Assembly (NCBI GenBank): GCA_964552955.1 | Contig: CAZKIU010000057.1 | Coordinates: 1 to 20,799, forward strand | DNA length: 20,799 bases | Source of the DNA: UBA1413 sp964552955 | GTDB lineage: Bacteria; Bacteroidota; Bacteroidia; Bacteroidales; Prolixibacteraceae | Reading direction: 5' to 3' | Part shown: positions 14,735-20,799 of the stretch, one piece after another | How the letters are laid out: each line of letters starts with the position of its first letter | Numbering within the stretch: position 1 is the stretch's first letter | The notes under the pieces: generated by a model | The model's input: only the letters and a program-made list of their open reading frames with translations | The model's database searches: none | What the model was told of the DNA's origin: nothing | Program-made: the position numbers and the translations under genes

Positions 14735-15544
14735 ATGAAGACGACCTTAGACCTGAACAATGAATGGCGGATGGTGGCATCGGCTATCTACAAACGGCCC
14801 ACAGACTCGAAGATTCTGGGGCAATCAGAGGTGGATGTGACTGACCTGGAAGCTTACATTGCCCAAAAGCGGAAAAGTGGGGTGAAGGTCACCCTGACGC
14901 AGGTGTTGACGCTGGCAGCAGCCAGAGCCCTGCGCAACGAGGTTCCCGAGCTCAATGTCTATCTCCGCCGGGGCAGGATCGTGAAACGTCCCTCGGTCGA
15001 TGCCATGGTCAGTGTCCTGCTGGCAGGATCAGAACTGGGATCTGTTAAAGTATCCCATGCCGATGAAATCACGCTCGATGAAATGGCTGAACTGACAGCC
15101 GCGGAAATCAAAAAAGCCAGGGGCGGAGATGAGAATAAAACCATGGAAATGAAAGGGAGACTGGCCTCCATTCCCTGGCCATTCAGAGGTTGGATCTTTC
15201 AACTGGTGAGGACTTTTACCCAGAAGTGGGGTTTTTCCATTCCCTCCCTGGGGCTCACACCCCACAGTTTCGGTTCCTTTATCGTCTCCAATATCGGCAC
15301 GCTGGGGCTCGATCTTGGATTTCCGGCCCTGATGCCCACTTCCAACGTCTCCTTTGTCCTTATCCTGGGTGCCGTCAATAAAAAGCCCTGGGTGGTCGGC
15401 GACGAAATCGTTCCCCGGAAGATCCTCACCCTCGGGGCCGCTCTCGACCACAGGGTCTGTGACGGTTCCCACGGCGGCCGCCTCTTCAGGTATCTTAAAT
15501 ACGTCATCAAAAATCCGGAACTCCTCGACCAGAAACCGGAATAA
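14735..15544 (+). CDS. stand-alone 2-oxoacid dehydrogenase E2-type acyltransferase domain
   Basis: This 269-residue protein is the catalytic core of a dihydrolipoamide acyltransferase and nothing more. It lacks the lipoyl domain and the peripheral-subunit-binding domain of true E2 subunits. Core features are present: a VTLTQVLTLAAARALRNEVPELN helix region near 52-74, a GSFIVSNIGTLGLD strand near 180-193, and the active-site motif DHRVCDG at 238-244 with H239 and D243. The fold is shared with chloramphenicol acetyltransferase. Since no lipoyl domain or E1/E3 genes are nearby, it may use acyl-CoA or a free acyl carrier. The substrate is unknown. The ATG at 14735 fits. A TATTTTTA near-match at 14702-14709 could be the -7 box. 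Confidence 0.85.
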   Translation: MKTTLDLNNEWRMVASAIYKRPTDSKILGQSEVDVTDLEAYIAQKRKSGVKVTLTQVLTLAAARALRNEVPELNVYLRRGRIVKRPSVDAMVSVLLAGSELGSVKVSHADEITLDEMAELTAAEIKKARGGDENKTMEMKGRLASIPWPFRGWIFQLVRTFTQKWGFSIPSLGLTPHSFGSFIVSNIGTLGLDLGFPALMPTSNVSFVLILGAVNKKPWVVGDEIVPRKILTLGAALDHRVCDGSHGGRLFRYLKYVIKNPELLDQKPE

Positions 15545-15648
15545 TCCGATTTCTATCCAATATTAAGAATATATTATTTCTTCACCCCTTTCTCCGGAAA
15601 CGCCGGTAGTTGCTGACTACCTTTAGGTCAGTCTTTAAACTAACCGCT

Positions 15649-16197
15649 ATGAGTGAGATTGATTTGTTGGCCCACCTGGTCCTGGCTCCCTATATCATCA
15701 AAGCCACTGCCCTGATCAGCAATGAGAGAAAGGTGGGGGGCAATCAATTCAGACATGCCTTTGCCACACTTGGCATCCTGCTCGATTACAAATATTTCTC
15801 CAGTTCCGTGCTGCTCAAGGCCTCGCTGATCCATGATCTTGTTGAAGATGTTCCCACCACCAACCTCGATGAACTCCGTTCTATCGACCATGAAGCGGTC
15901 AGGGTCGTCGACCTGGTGCTGGAAGTGACCCGTAAACCCTGTGAAAAGAAGGCTGTCTACCTGAAGAATATCCTCGAGAAGGGTTCACTCGAAGCCAAGA
16001 TACTGAAGGTGGCTGACCGGATCAGCAACCTCACCGATCTTCACCGGGATATCTATACGGAAGAGAAAATGGTTAAGTATCTGAATGAAACGGAGCAGTA
16101 TGTCATCCCGATGGCCCGGGAGGTGAATCCTGATATGGTCAGGGAACTCTCCGACCTGATTGCCAAACGGCGCGAGATGTTGAGCTGCCTGGTCTGA
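15649..16197 (+). CDS. small HD-domain hydrolase, SpoT/MESH1-like
   Basis: This 182-residue cytosolic protein carries an HD metal-dependent phosphohydrolase core. H36 lies in FRHAFAT, HD is at 62-63 and ED at 66-67 in SLIHDLVEDVPTT, and the last metal aspartate is D123 in KVADRISNLTD. The HDxxED plus ADRxxNL arrangement is that of (p)ppGpp hydrolases (SpoT N-terminal half, MESH1), so a small alarmone hydrolase is plausible. No synthetase, TGS or ACT domain is present. The 13 residues before MSEIDLLAHL, from a TTG at 15610, look non-coding. It follows the E2-type gene by 104 bases on the same strand. A tRNA-like fragment lies just after the stop. Substrate is inferred only. Confidence 0.78.
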   Translation: MSEIDLLAHLVLAPYIIKATALISNERKVGGNQFRHAFATLGILLDYKYFSSSVLLKASLIHDLVEDVPTTNLDELRSIDHEAVRVVDLVLEVTRKPCEKKAVYLKNILEKGSLEAKILKVADRISNLTDLHRDIYTEEKMVKYLNETEQYVIPMAREVNPDMVRELSDLIAKRREMLSCLV

Positions 16198-16211
16198 TAA
16201 AGCCTGCGTGC

Positions 16212-16244
16212 GTCTGTAGCATCTGCCAATTTAGCCACTCCGGC
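16212..16244 (-). pseudogene. tRNA-Leu-like 5' fragment
   Basis: Read on the minus strand from 16244, the sequence matches the 5' acceptor strand, D arm and 5' anticodon-stem strand of a tRNA-Leu-like gene (GCCGGAGTGGC, AATTGGCAGATGC, TACAGAC), then stops resembling one. No CTCCGGC acceptor partner and no T arm follow. One D-stem pair is mismatched. It is therefore a relic, not a working tRNA. The minus-strand frame across it reads GVAKLADAT, a familiar peptide artefact of tRNA genes. Confidence 0.5.
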
Positions 16245-16397
16245 AAAGTAGCTGAGCTGACTGATCTGATAACGTCTGCACAGTAATAACAAGGGATGCT
16301 TAGTATATCCTGTTAAAAGACCTAAAGGGGGGGCCGCGTGCTTTTTATGTCGCAGAAACAGGGCAGGGGAGTCCTTCAGTATCATCTGTTTTCCGTA

Positions 16398-16405
16398 TAT
16401 ATTTG
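16398..16405 (+). promoter_or_regulatory. putative -7 box for the PH-domain gene
   Basis: TATATTTG is an exact TAnnTTTG match 15 bases before the ATG at 16421. The predicted start near 16410 gives a leader of about 11 bases. No clear -33 box. Confidence 0.5.
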
Positions 16406-16420
16406 CAATAAAAAATAACG

Positions 16421-16792
16421 ATGGGAAGTTACGCCAACAACAACCTCCTCAAAGGAGAAAAGGTAGAGTATGAAGCTTATCTCCACTGGAAAATATTCGT
16501 CAGGCTTTCGGGCCTTCTGACCCTGTTTATCTACCCTCTGGTGCTGCGAAAGACCAGTGAATTCGTTATCACCAATATGCGGGTCATCATTAAGAAAGGG
16601 TGGATTTCGCGGTACACGTTCGAGATGAATCTCAACAAGATCGAGACGGTAAATGTCGATCAGTCGTTCTGGGGGCGCATCTTCGGCTTCGGGACCATCA
16701 CCATCGTCGGCACCGGCGGAACGCGGGAGGAAGCCCAAAATATCAGCAAACCGCTGGAATTTCGCCGGAAATTCATGGAAGTCTCCGCCTGA
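16421..16792 (+). CDS. bacterial PH-domain protein (bPH2/DUF304-like)
   Basis: This 123-residue protein has one hydrophobic segment (about 28-44: FVRLSGLLTLFIYPLVL) followed by a bacterial PH-like domain. The signature EFVITNMRVIIKKGWISRYTFEMNLNKIETVNVDQSFWGRIFGFGTITIVGTGG is split here only to name its parts: TNMRVI, W-to-R turn, NKIETV, and GRIFGFGTI at about 84-92. Such proteins (YdbS/YdbT relatives) are membrane-associated; most have no known function. It is a single-gene unit with its own promoter box. The end (ISKPLEFRRKFMEVSA) is charged. The neighbour gene serA ends on the opposite strand after a repeat patch. Confidence 0.8.
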   Translation: MGSYANNNLLKGEKVEYEAYLHWKIFVRLSGLLTLFIYPLVLRKTSEFVITNMRVIIKKGWISRYTFEMNLNKIETVNVDQSFWGRIFGFGTITIVGTGGTREEAQNISKPLEFRRKFMEVSA

Positions 16793-16816
16793 CCTGATTC
16801 CCGCATTTACGGCCCT

Positions 16817-16917
16817 GGATTCCCTCCTTCCAGATTCAAGATTTAAGACTCCAGACTCAGGATTCCAGACTTAGGATTCCCTCATTCAAGATTCAAGATT
16901 CCAGACTCCCTCATTCT
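16817..16917. repeat. degenerate short-repeat patch
   Basis: About 100 bases are built from variants of GATTCAAG, GATTCCAGACT and GGATTCCCTC. Two blocks (about 16817-16858 and 16874-16907) are imperfect copies of each other, sharing GGATTCCCTC, ATTCAAGATT and CCAGACTC in the same order. The patch fills the gap between the PH-domain gene and serA and runs into the serA stop codon. It is a minisatellite-like region, probably prone to slippage. Confidence 0.75.
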
Positions 16918-18148
16918 AATAAAGCATTCTGGCCCTGAGGGTATGGGGGATCTCCTTGAGTTCGGCGAGGATTCCTGCCCCCAGCTCACTCTCGGTATCG
17001 ATGATTACATAGCCGATTCCGGGGTCGGTCTGGAGGTATTCCGAGGCGATGTTGATTCCCTTCATTGTAAAGACGTCGTTAACGCTTTTGAGGACACCCG
17101 GCAGGTTTTTGTGGATATGCAGGAACCTTTGTTTGTTCTCGTTGGGTTGGAGGGAGATTTGCGGGAAGTTGACGGCCCCTATCGTTGAGCCGTTATCGCT
17201 GTATTTGATCATTTTTTCGGTCACCTCGTATCCGATTTGCTCCTGGGCCTCACAGGTGCTGCCTCCGATATGGGGCGTAAGGATCACATTGTCAAACTCC
17301 TGGAGTTCTGTGTGAAAGGGATCGTCGTTGGAGGCGGGTTCCACGGGGAAGACGTCGGCTGCTGCGCCGGCCAGTTGACCCGAGCGGAGCGCATCGGCCA
17401 GCGCCCGGATATCCACCACGCTTCCGCGTGAGGCGTTGATTAGCAAGGCTCCCCGCTTCATCAAGGCGATCTGTTCCGTGGATATCATGTTTTTGGTCAG
17501 GGGGGTTTCTGGAACGTGCAGGGTGATCATGTCACTGACCTGCAATAACTCCTCCAGAGAATGGCACGGAACGGCTTTTCCCAGACTCAGTTTCTTCTCG
17601 ATATCAAAATAGAAAACATTCATGCCCATCGCTTCGGCAAGGATGGAGACCTGACTGCCGATATGGCCATAACCGATGATGCCGATGTTTTTATTTCTTA
17701 CTTCATAGGAGTGGCTGGCCGACTTGATCCACTCGCCCCGGTGGGCCGCCGCATTCTTAAGGGGGACCTCCCGCATCAGCATGATCGCCTCTGCAATCAC
17801 CAGTTCGGCTACCGACCGGGTGTTGGAGAAAGGGGCGTTGAAGACCGGAATCCCTTGCATCCGGGCCGCTTGCCGGTCTACCTGGTTGGTGCCTATGCTA
17901 TAACAACCTATGCTGAAGAGCTTCCTGGCTTTCTTCAGGATATCCGCTGTAAGCTGCGTGCGCGACCTGATGCCTATCATGTGTACGTCCCTGATCTTCT
18001 TCTCCAGCTCCACGGCATCCAGAGCCGTTTTCAGGTATTCGACACTGCTGTATCCTGCTGCCTCAAAGGCAGATACCGCCGAAGGATGGATCCCTTCCAG
18101 CAAAAGGATCCTGATCTGGTGCTTGTCGAGTGAGAATTTATGGTCCAT
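16916..18148 (-). CDS. serA: D-3-phosphoglycerate dehydrogenase
   Basis: This 410-residue enzyme oxidises 3-phosphoglycerate to 3-phosphohydroxypyruvate, the first step of serine synthesis. The length equals the Escherichia coli-type SerA. The substrate domain (to about 105 and from about 300) brackets an NAD-binding domain with GYGHIG at 159-164 and D182 after the next strand. The catalytic residues R241 (NASRGSVVD), E270 (VFPVEPAS) and H293 (TPHIGGST) line up with the family. A C-terminal ACT domain (about 340-410, NLPGVLKSVNDVFTMKGINI) suggests serine feedback control. It is the last gene of a minus-strand cluster, 22 bases after the PiT gene, so its transcription is probably tied to phosphate genes. 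Confidence 0.95.
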   Translation of the reverse strand: MDHKFSLDKHQIRILLLEGIHPSAVSAFEAAGYSSVEYLKTALDAVELEKKIRDVHMIGIRSRTQLTADILKKARKLFSIGCYSIGTNQVDRQAARMQGIPVFNAPFSNTRSVAELVIAEAIMLMREVPLKNAAAHRGEWIKSASHSYEVRNKNIGIIGYGHIGSQVSILAEAMGMNVFYFDIEKKLSLGKAVPCHSLEELLQVSDMITLHVPETPLTKNMISTEQIALMKRGALLINASRGSVVDIRALADALRSGQLAGAAADVFPVEPASNDDPFHTELQEFDNVILTPHIGGSTCEAQEQIGYEVTEKMIKYSDNGSTIGAVNFPQISLQPNENKQRFLHIHKNLPGVLKSVNDVFTMKGINIASEYLQTDPGIGYVIIDTESELGAGILAELKEIPHTLRARMLY

Positions 18149-18170
18149 AATGAAGGGAATATTTCTTTAA

Positions 18171-19238
18171 TTACGAGAAATAGGGCAGCAGATCGATCAG
18201 CAGGTAGACGATGGCCGCGATGGCCATACTCACGGGGATGGTAAGGACCCAGGCGATCATCAGGTTATTGGCTACGCCCCAGCGGACTGCCGACAACCGT
18301 TTGGTCATGCCCACGCCCATGATGGCTCCTGCAATGGTGTGGGTGGTACTCACAGGAATCCCCAATCCTTGTGAAATCCCATAGAGGGTAAGGGCTCCGG
18401 CGGTTTCTGCGGCGACTCCTTCCACGGGCGTCACCTTGGTGATCTTGGATCCCATGGTTTTCACAATCCTCCAGCCCCCCATCATGGTCCCCAGGGCGAT
18501 GGCCGTGTAACAGGAGATCGGGATCCAGGCAGGGACGTGGAGGTGCATTTTTCCGGCGGCATCTACCGTCTCGGTCACATGGGCCCAATGCGGAACCACC
18601 TCTCCCAATCCTTTCAACTGAGCCACATAAACCAGCATGGCGGCACTGATGATGCCCACCACCTTCTGCGAGTCGCTGCCCCCGTGCCCCAAACTGAAAG
18701 CGGCTGATGATCCCAACTGCATCAGCTTGAACCATTTATTGGACTTGTGTGGATTGGCTTTACGCCACAACAACAGGATGATGATCGTAAGAAAATAGGA
18801 AATGACCATCCCCAAAACGGGCGCCAGAAAGATAAAACCGATGGTTTTCAGGATGATGGCCTTGTTGATGACGGCAAAACTTCCTGTGTGGGCCACGGCA
18901 GCTCCTGCAAATCCCCCAATCAGCGTATGGGAGGAGGAGGAAGGAATGCCCAGCCACCAGGTCAGCAGGTTCCAAATAATGGCTGCAATGATACCCGCCA
19001 AAATTACTTCCAGCGAAATGGCCCCAGTCTCCACAGTTTTAGACACTGTGTTGGCGACCTTCAAATCAAAAATCCAGTAGGCCAGAAAATTAAAAAATGC
19101 AGCCCAGATCACCGCAGGCAAGGGCGCCAACACTTTGGTAGAGACCACCGTGGCAATGGAATTCGCCGCATCGTGGAACCCATTGATCAGGTCGAACAAA
19201 AATGCCAGGACAATGATGATGATAAGCAAGACAAACAT
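18171..19238 (-). CDS. pit: PiT-family inorganic phosphate transporter
   Basis: This 355-residue inner-membrane protein imports phosphate, probably as metal phosphate or with a cation. It has about nine to ten hydrophobic segments. The two family repeats are visible: NGFHDAANSIATVVST near residues 20-35, and GHGGSDSQKVVGIISA near 184-199 in the second half. GIPSSSSHTLIGG (near 96-108) and GIPVSTTHTIAGAIMG (near 295-310) are the matching re-entrant segments. It is shorter than Escherichia coli PitA because the central loop is small. It follows the DUF47 gene by 37 bases, a pairing seen in many bacteria. Confidence 0.94.
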   Translation of the reverse strand: MFVLLIIIIVLAFLFDLINGFHDAANSIATVVSTKVLAPLPAVIWAAFFNFLAYWIFDLKVANTVSKTVETGAISLEVILAGIIAAIIWNLLTWWLGIPSSSSHTLIGGFAGAAVAHTGSFAVINKAIILKTIGFIFLAPVLGMVISYFLTIIILLLWRKANPHKSNKWFKLMQLGSSAAFSLGHGGSDSQKVVGIISAAMLVYVAQLKGLGEVVPHWAHVTETVDAAGKMHLHVPAWIPISCYTAIALGTMMGGWRIVKTMGSKITKVTPVEGVAAETAGALTLYGISQGLGIPVSTTHTIAGAIMGVGMTKRLSAVRWGVANNLMIAWVLTIPVSMAIAAIVYLLIDLLPYFS

Positions 19239-19275
19239 ACAGATCAGGTTAGGTGAGGTTCCCGTTCAAAAAAAC

Positions 19276-19923
19276 TCAGGCATATTTTACAATGATCGTC
19301 TTGACCACATCGGAAACATCTTCCATCCTGTTGGAGATTTTTTCAATGTTCTGCAGAATATCCTTGTGCTTGATCAGTGCGATAGCGTTTTGCTCTGTGT
19401 TGAAGAGAGAGGAGAGCGCTTTATGATAACATTCATCCACTTTACTCTCCATCTTCCGCAACTCCTTACATGATTTGAGGCTTTTTACGGCATTCCGTGA
19501 GTTCTCCAACCCGGCTACGGCATTCTGCAAATGAATACTTCCCTCGTACAATAGGTCGCTCATCTCCACCATGTGGTGGCTGAACTGTGTGAACTTGTAC
19601 ATATCCACCTTTCCTGAAACACTGTAAATCAAATCGACGACGTCGTCAAGCTTGGAGGTCAGTTCATGGATATCTTCCCGGTCGAAAGGGGTGATGAACG
19701 TCCGGTTCAGCTCGTCAAACAAATGATTGGTGATCTCATCTCCCTTTCTTTCAATCTGCTTTATCTTCTGCCGAATGGCAGAGTTCTCGTCTTCGGAAGT
19801 CGAAAGGAAGAGTTTTTTTAGTTCGGCGGCTGCGACAACGCTATTGCTGGCAGCCTCATTAAACATCCCGTAAAACTTTTTTTCCTTCGGAACAAAGTAC
19901 TTCACCAATTGAGTCAGGTTCAT
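19276..19923 (-). CDS. DUF47/PhoU-like phosphate transport regulator
   Basis: This 215-residue, mostly helical protein belongs to the PhoU-like DUF47 group that accompanies PiT transporters and is thought to regulate them. It begins MNLTQLVKYFVPKEKKFYGMFNEAA, a standard start. It then shows FDELNRTFITPFDREDIHELTSKLDDVVDLI near 80-110, whose acidic residues (DREDI and DDVVD) are typical metal-binding positions. The ATG at 19921-19923 was chosen over a longer frame to 19989, whose extra residues are not family-like. It is the first gene of the DUF47-PiT-serA cluster. No clear promoter box was found; a TACTTTTA near-match lies upstream. Confidence 0.92.
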   Translation of the reverse strand: MNLTQLVKYFVPKEKKFYGMFNEAASNSVVAAAELKKLFLSTSEDENSAIRQKIKQIERKGDEITNHLFDELNRTFITPFDREDIHELTSKLDDVVDLIYSVSGKVDMYKFTQFSHHMVEMSDLLYEGSIHLQNAVAGLENSRNAVKSLKSCKELRKMESKVDECYHKALSSLFNTEQNAIALIKHKDILQNIEKISNRMEDVSDVVKTIIVKYA

Positions 19924-20023
19924 CCTTGTAAATTTATTTGACGGATTAAAAGTAGTTTTTTGCCAGGTTCGTGGAGATATTAGGGCCACCAGATGCTGAA
20001 AAAAACTTTACACCTGAACAATG

Positions 20024-20054
20024 TTTTAACATGTTCCAATATTTTTTATTTTTG
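20024..20054 (+). promoter_or_regulatory. promoter of the tRNA-Gln genes
   Basis: TTTT at 20024-20027, a 19-base spacer, and TATTTTTG at 20047-20054 match the Bacteroidota pattern. Transcription should start near 20059, about 28 bases before the mature tRNA. Confidence 0.6.
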
Positions 20055-20086
20055 CACCGGCTTTTACAGAAAGAGCCATCCATGAT

Positions 20087-20159
20087 TGACCTGTGGTGTA
20101 ACTGGCAACACGTCTGATTTTGGTTCAGAAGAGTTCAGGTTCGAGCCCTGACAGGTCAA
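20087..20159 (+). tRNA. tRNA-Gln (TTG anticodon)
   Basis: A full cloverleaf can be drawn. The acceptor stem TGACCTG pairs with CAGGTCA (20152-20158), and the discriminator is A20159. The D stem is GTGT/ACAC. The anticodon stem is TCTGA/TCAGA (20113-20117 with 20125-20129) around a TTTTGGT loop. Positions 34-36 (20120-20122) read TTG, which decodes CAA and, by wobble, CAG. The T arm is TCAGG-TTCGAGC-CCTGA. CCA is not encoded, so it must be added enzymatically. Confidence 0.95.
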
Positions 20160-20204
20160 CAAAAAAAGTTCTTTAATGAGAAGCGGGTATTCGGGGAATT
20201 TGTT

Positions 20205-20212
20205 TAGATTTG
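20205..20212 (+). promoter_or_regulatory. possible second promoter box before tRNA-Gln(CTG)
   Basis: TAGATTTG matches the -7 consensus exactly and lies 55 bases before the second tRNA. No -33 box is found at normal spacing, so the second tRNA may equally be transcribed from the upstream promoter. Confidence 0.35.
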
Positions 20213-20266
20213 CGCCCTGAAAAATGAGGTCAACGCCGTTTAACGCCGGAAACCTGTTTCAAAAAC

Positions 20267-20339
20267 TGTCCTGTGGTGTAATTGGCAACACGTCTGACTC
20301 TGGATCAGAAGAGTTCAGGTTCGAGCCCTGACAGGACAA
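20267..20339 (+). tRNA. tRNA-Gln (CTG anticodon)
   Basis: This cloverleaf is nearly identical to the first tRNA. The acceptor TGTCCTG pairs with CAGGACA (20332-20338), with discriminator A20339. The anticodon stem TCTGA/TCAGA surrounds CTCTGGA, so positions 34-36 (20300-20302) read CTG, which decodes CAG. The D and T arms match the first copy except for one D-loop base. No CCA is encoded. It starts exactly 180 bases after the first tRNA. Confidence 0.95.
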
Positions 20340-20345
20340 CACACG

Positions 20346-20368
20346 AAAACCGCGCAAGCGGTTTTTTT
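20346..20368 (+). terminator. intrinsic terminator after the tRNA-Gln pair
   Basis: AAAACCGC (20346-20353), a GCAA tetraloop and GCGGTTTT (20358-20365) are followed by more T up to 20368. It begins 6 bases after the second tRNA. No comparable hairpin follows the first tRNA, which supports joint transcription. Confidence 0.85.
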
Positions 20369-20470
20369 GTTTCTGCCCATTCATGCCATACCTGAAATTG
20401 CCTTTTCTAAGCATTTGGTATGGTCCTGTTTTATTCCGGTTTTCAAATTCTAATGCATGTACTGCTTGAC

Positions 20471-20498
20471 CTGCTGTGAAGTTATTTGGATACAGCAG
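20471..20498. repeat. 7-base inverted repeat upstream of the GH2-like gene
   Basis: CTGCTGT (20471-20477) and ACAGCAG (20492-20498) are perfect inverted copies separated by 14 bases, then a T-rich run. They lie about 55-80 bases upstream of the -7 box of the GH2-like gene. They could be a regulator site, or a hairpin left by an earlier gene end. Confidence 0.3.
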
Positions 20499-20529
20499 TT
20501 AATTTTTTTGGGGGCTTTACTCGTTTTTT

Positions 20530-20560
20530 TTTAATAGATAAGTATTACTTCCTATTTTTG
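20530..20560 (+). promoter_or_regulatory. promoter of the GH2-like lipoprotein gene
   Basis: TTTA at 20530-20533, a 19-base spacer and TATTTTTG at 20553-20560 fit the Bacteroidota promoter. The spacer holds an exact 11-base palindrome, AAGTATTACTT (20540-20550), placed where a repressor could block polymerase. Transcription would start near 20566, about 20 bases before the ATG. Confidence 0.5.
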
Positions 20561-20585
20561 ATATCCTGAACCTGATGTTAAACAC

Positions 20586-20799
20586 ATGAAACGCTTCACT
20601 CTTATCATCACCCTCCTGTCGATGGCCTTGGTTTGGTCGTGCCGGAGTACTGTTCCACAGAAAATCGACCTCTCGGGGGAATGGGGATTTGCCGCCGATC
20701 CGTCAGATGCGGGGGTCCCCGGAAAATGGTTCAGTCAATCACTCCCGGAGGTGATCTATCTGCCCGGTTCGATGGCCTCAAACGGGAAAGGCAATGACG
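20586..20799 (+). CDS. GH2-like glycoside hydrolase lipoprotein (5' end only)
   Basis: Only the first 71 codons are in the window. The start MKRFTLIITLLSMALVWSC is a lipoprotein signal peptide with the lipobox VWSC, giving a lipid-anchored mature protein at C19. After it come LSGEWGF, a KWF segment and LPGSMASNGKGND. These resemble the N-terminal sugar-binding jelly-roll domain of family 2 glycoside hydrolases (beta-galactosidase, beta-glucuronidase, beta-mannosidase) common in Bacteroidota. The catalytic domain is outside the window, so the substrate cannot be named. The GH67 and DUF2264 genes lie about 6-10 kb away and may or may not be related. Confidence 0.7.
   Translation, partial: MKRFTLIITLLSMALVWSCRSTVPQKIDLSGEWGFAADPSDAGVPGKWFSQSLPEVIYLPGSMASNGKGND

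Noticed and set aside
16212..16244. Complete tRNA-Leu or tRNA with a group I intron
   Set aside because: No 3' acceptor strand or T arm is found downstream, and the space is taken by the HD gene in antisense.
16053..16385. 110-codon minus-strand frame containing GVAKLADAT
   Set aside because: The peptide is a translation of the tRNA-Leu-like fragment and antisense HD gene, not a protein.
16817..16917. CRISPR array
   Set aside because: The repeat words are short, degenerate and without unique spacers of regular length, and no cas genes are present.
18747..19256. 169-codon plus-strand frame over the PiT gene
   Set aside because: Glutamine- and asparagine-rich shadow of membrane codons; the PiT frame has both family repeats.

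Overview
The window looks like a piece of a Bacteroidota chromosome, probably of the Bacteroidales/Marinilabiliales kind, though I cannot place it more precisely. Four things point this way. There is a PorP/SprF-type outer-membrane protein. Exact or near-exact TAnnTTTG -7 promoter boxes precede many genes, several with a T-rich -33 box 18-20 bases upstream. The two tRNA-Gln genes lack an encoded CCA end. There are also Bacteroidota-style carbohydrate-degradation genes (GH67, DUF2264, a GH2-like lipoprotein). All the housekeeping genes are intact, and I see no frameshifts, IS elements, CRISPR arrays or phage genes.

Layout. Positions 1-9050 are mostly housekeeping. Uridine kinase (udk) lies on the minus strand. 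It is followed on the plus strand by a Dabb-domain protein, mannose-6-phosphate isomerase, the ribosome-assembly GTPase EngB, PRPP synthase, ribosomal protein L25/Ctc, peptidyl-tRNA hydrolase, an Hsp15-like S4 RNA-binding protein and a DCC-family thiol protein. A minus-strand secreted amidase_3 faces them, and apolipoprotein N-acyltransferase (lnt) follows on the plus strand. Positions 9050-9400 are a 353-base non-coding gap with a REP-like hairpin.

Positions 9400-14150 are the accessory part: an orphan PorP/SprF protein, a GH67 alpha-glucuronidase, and a divergently transcribed secreted DUF2264 protein. The last two suggest processing of glucuronate-bearing glycans. Positions 14150-16800 hold a cold-shock protein with its own promoter and strong terminator, a stand-alone E2-type acyltransferase catalytic domain without a lipoyl domain, a small SpoT-like HD hydrolase, a 33-base tRNA-Leu-like 5' fragment and a small bacterial PH-domain protein. 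Positions 16800-19925 carry a degenerate short-repeat patch and a minus-strand DUF47-PiT-serA cluster (phosphate uptake plus phosphoserine-pathway entry). Positions 20024-20370 carry two tRNA-Gln genes (TTG and CTG anticodons) and a terminator. The window ends inside the start of a GH2-like lipoprotein gene.

I did not find a clear new multi-gene system. The best leads are the E2-only acyltransferase, the GH67/DUF2264 pair, the tRNA-Leu fragment, the phosphate/serine operon, the PorP promoter that sits on its own start codon, and the structured RNA segments around rplY and pth.
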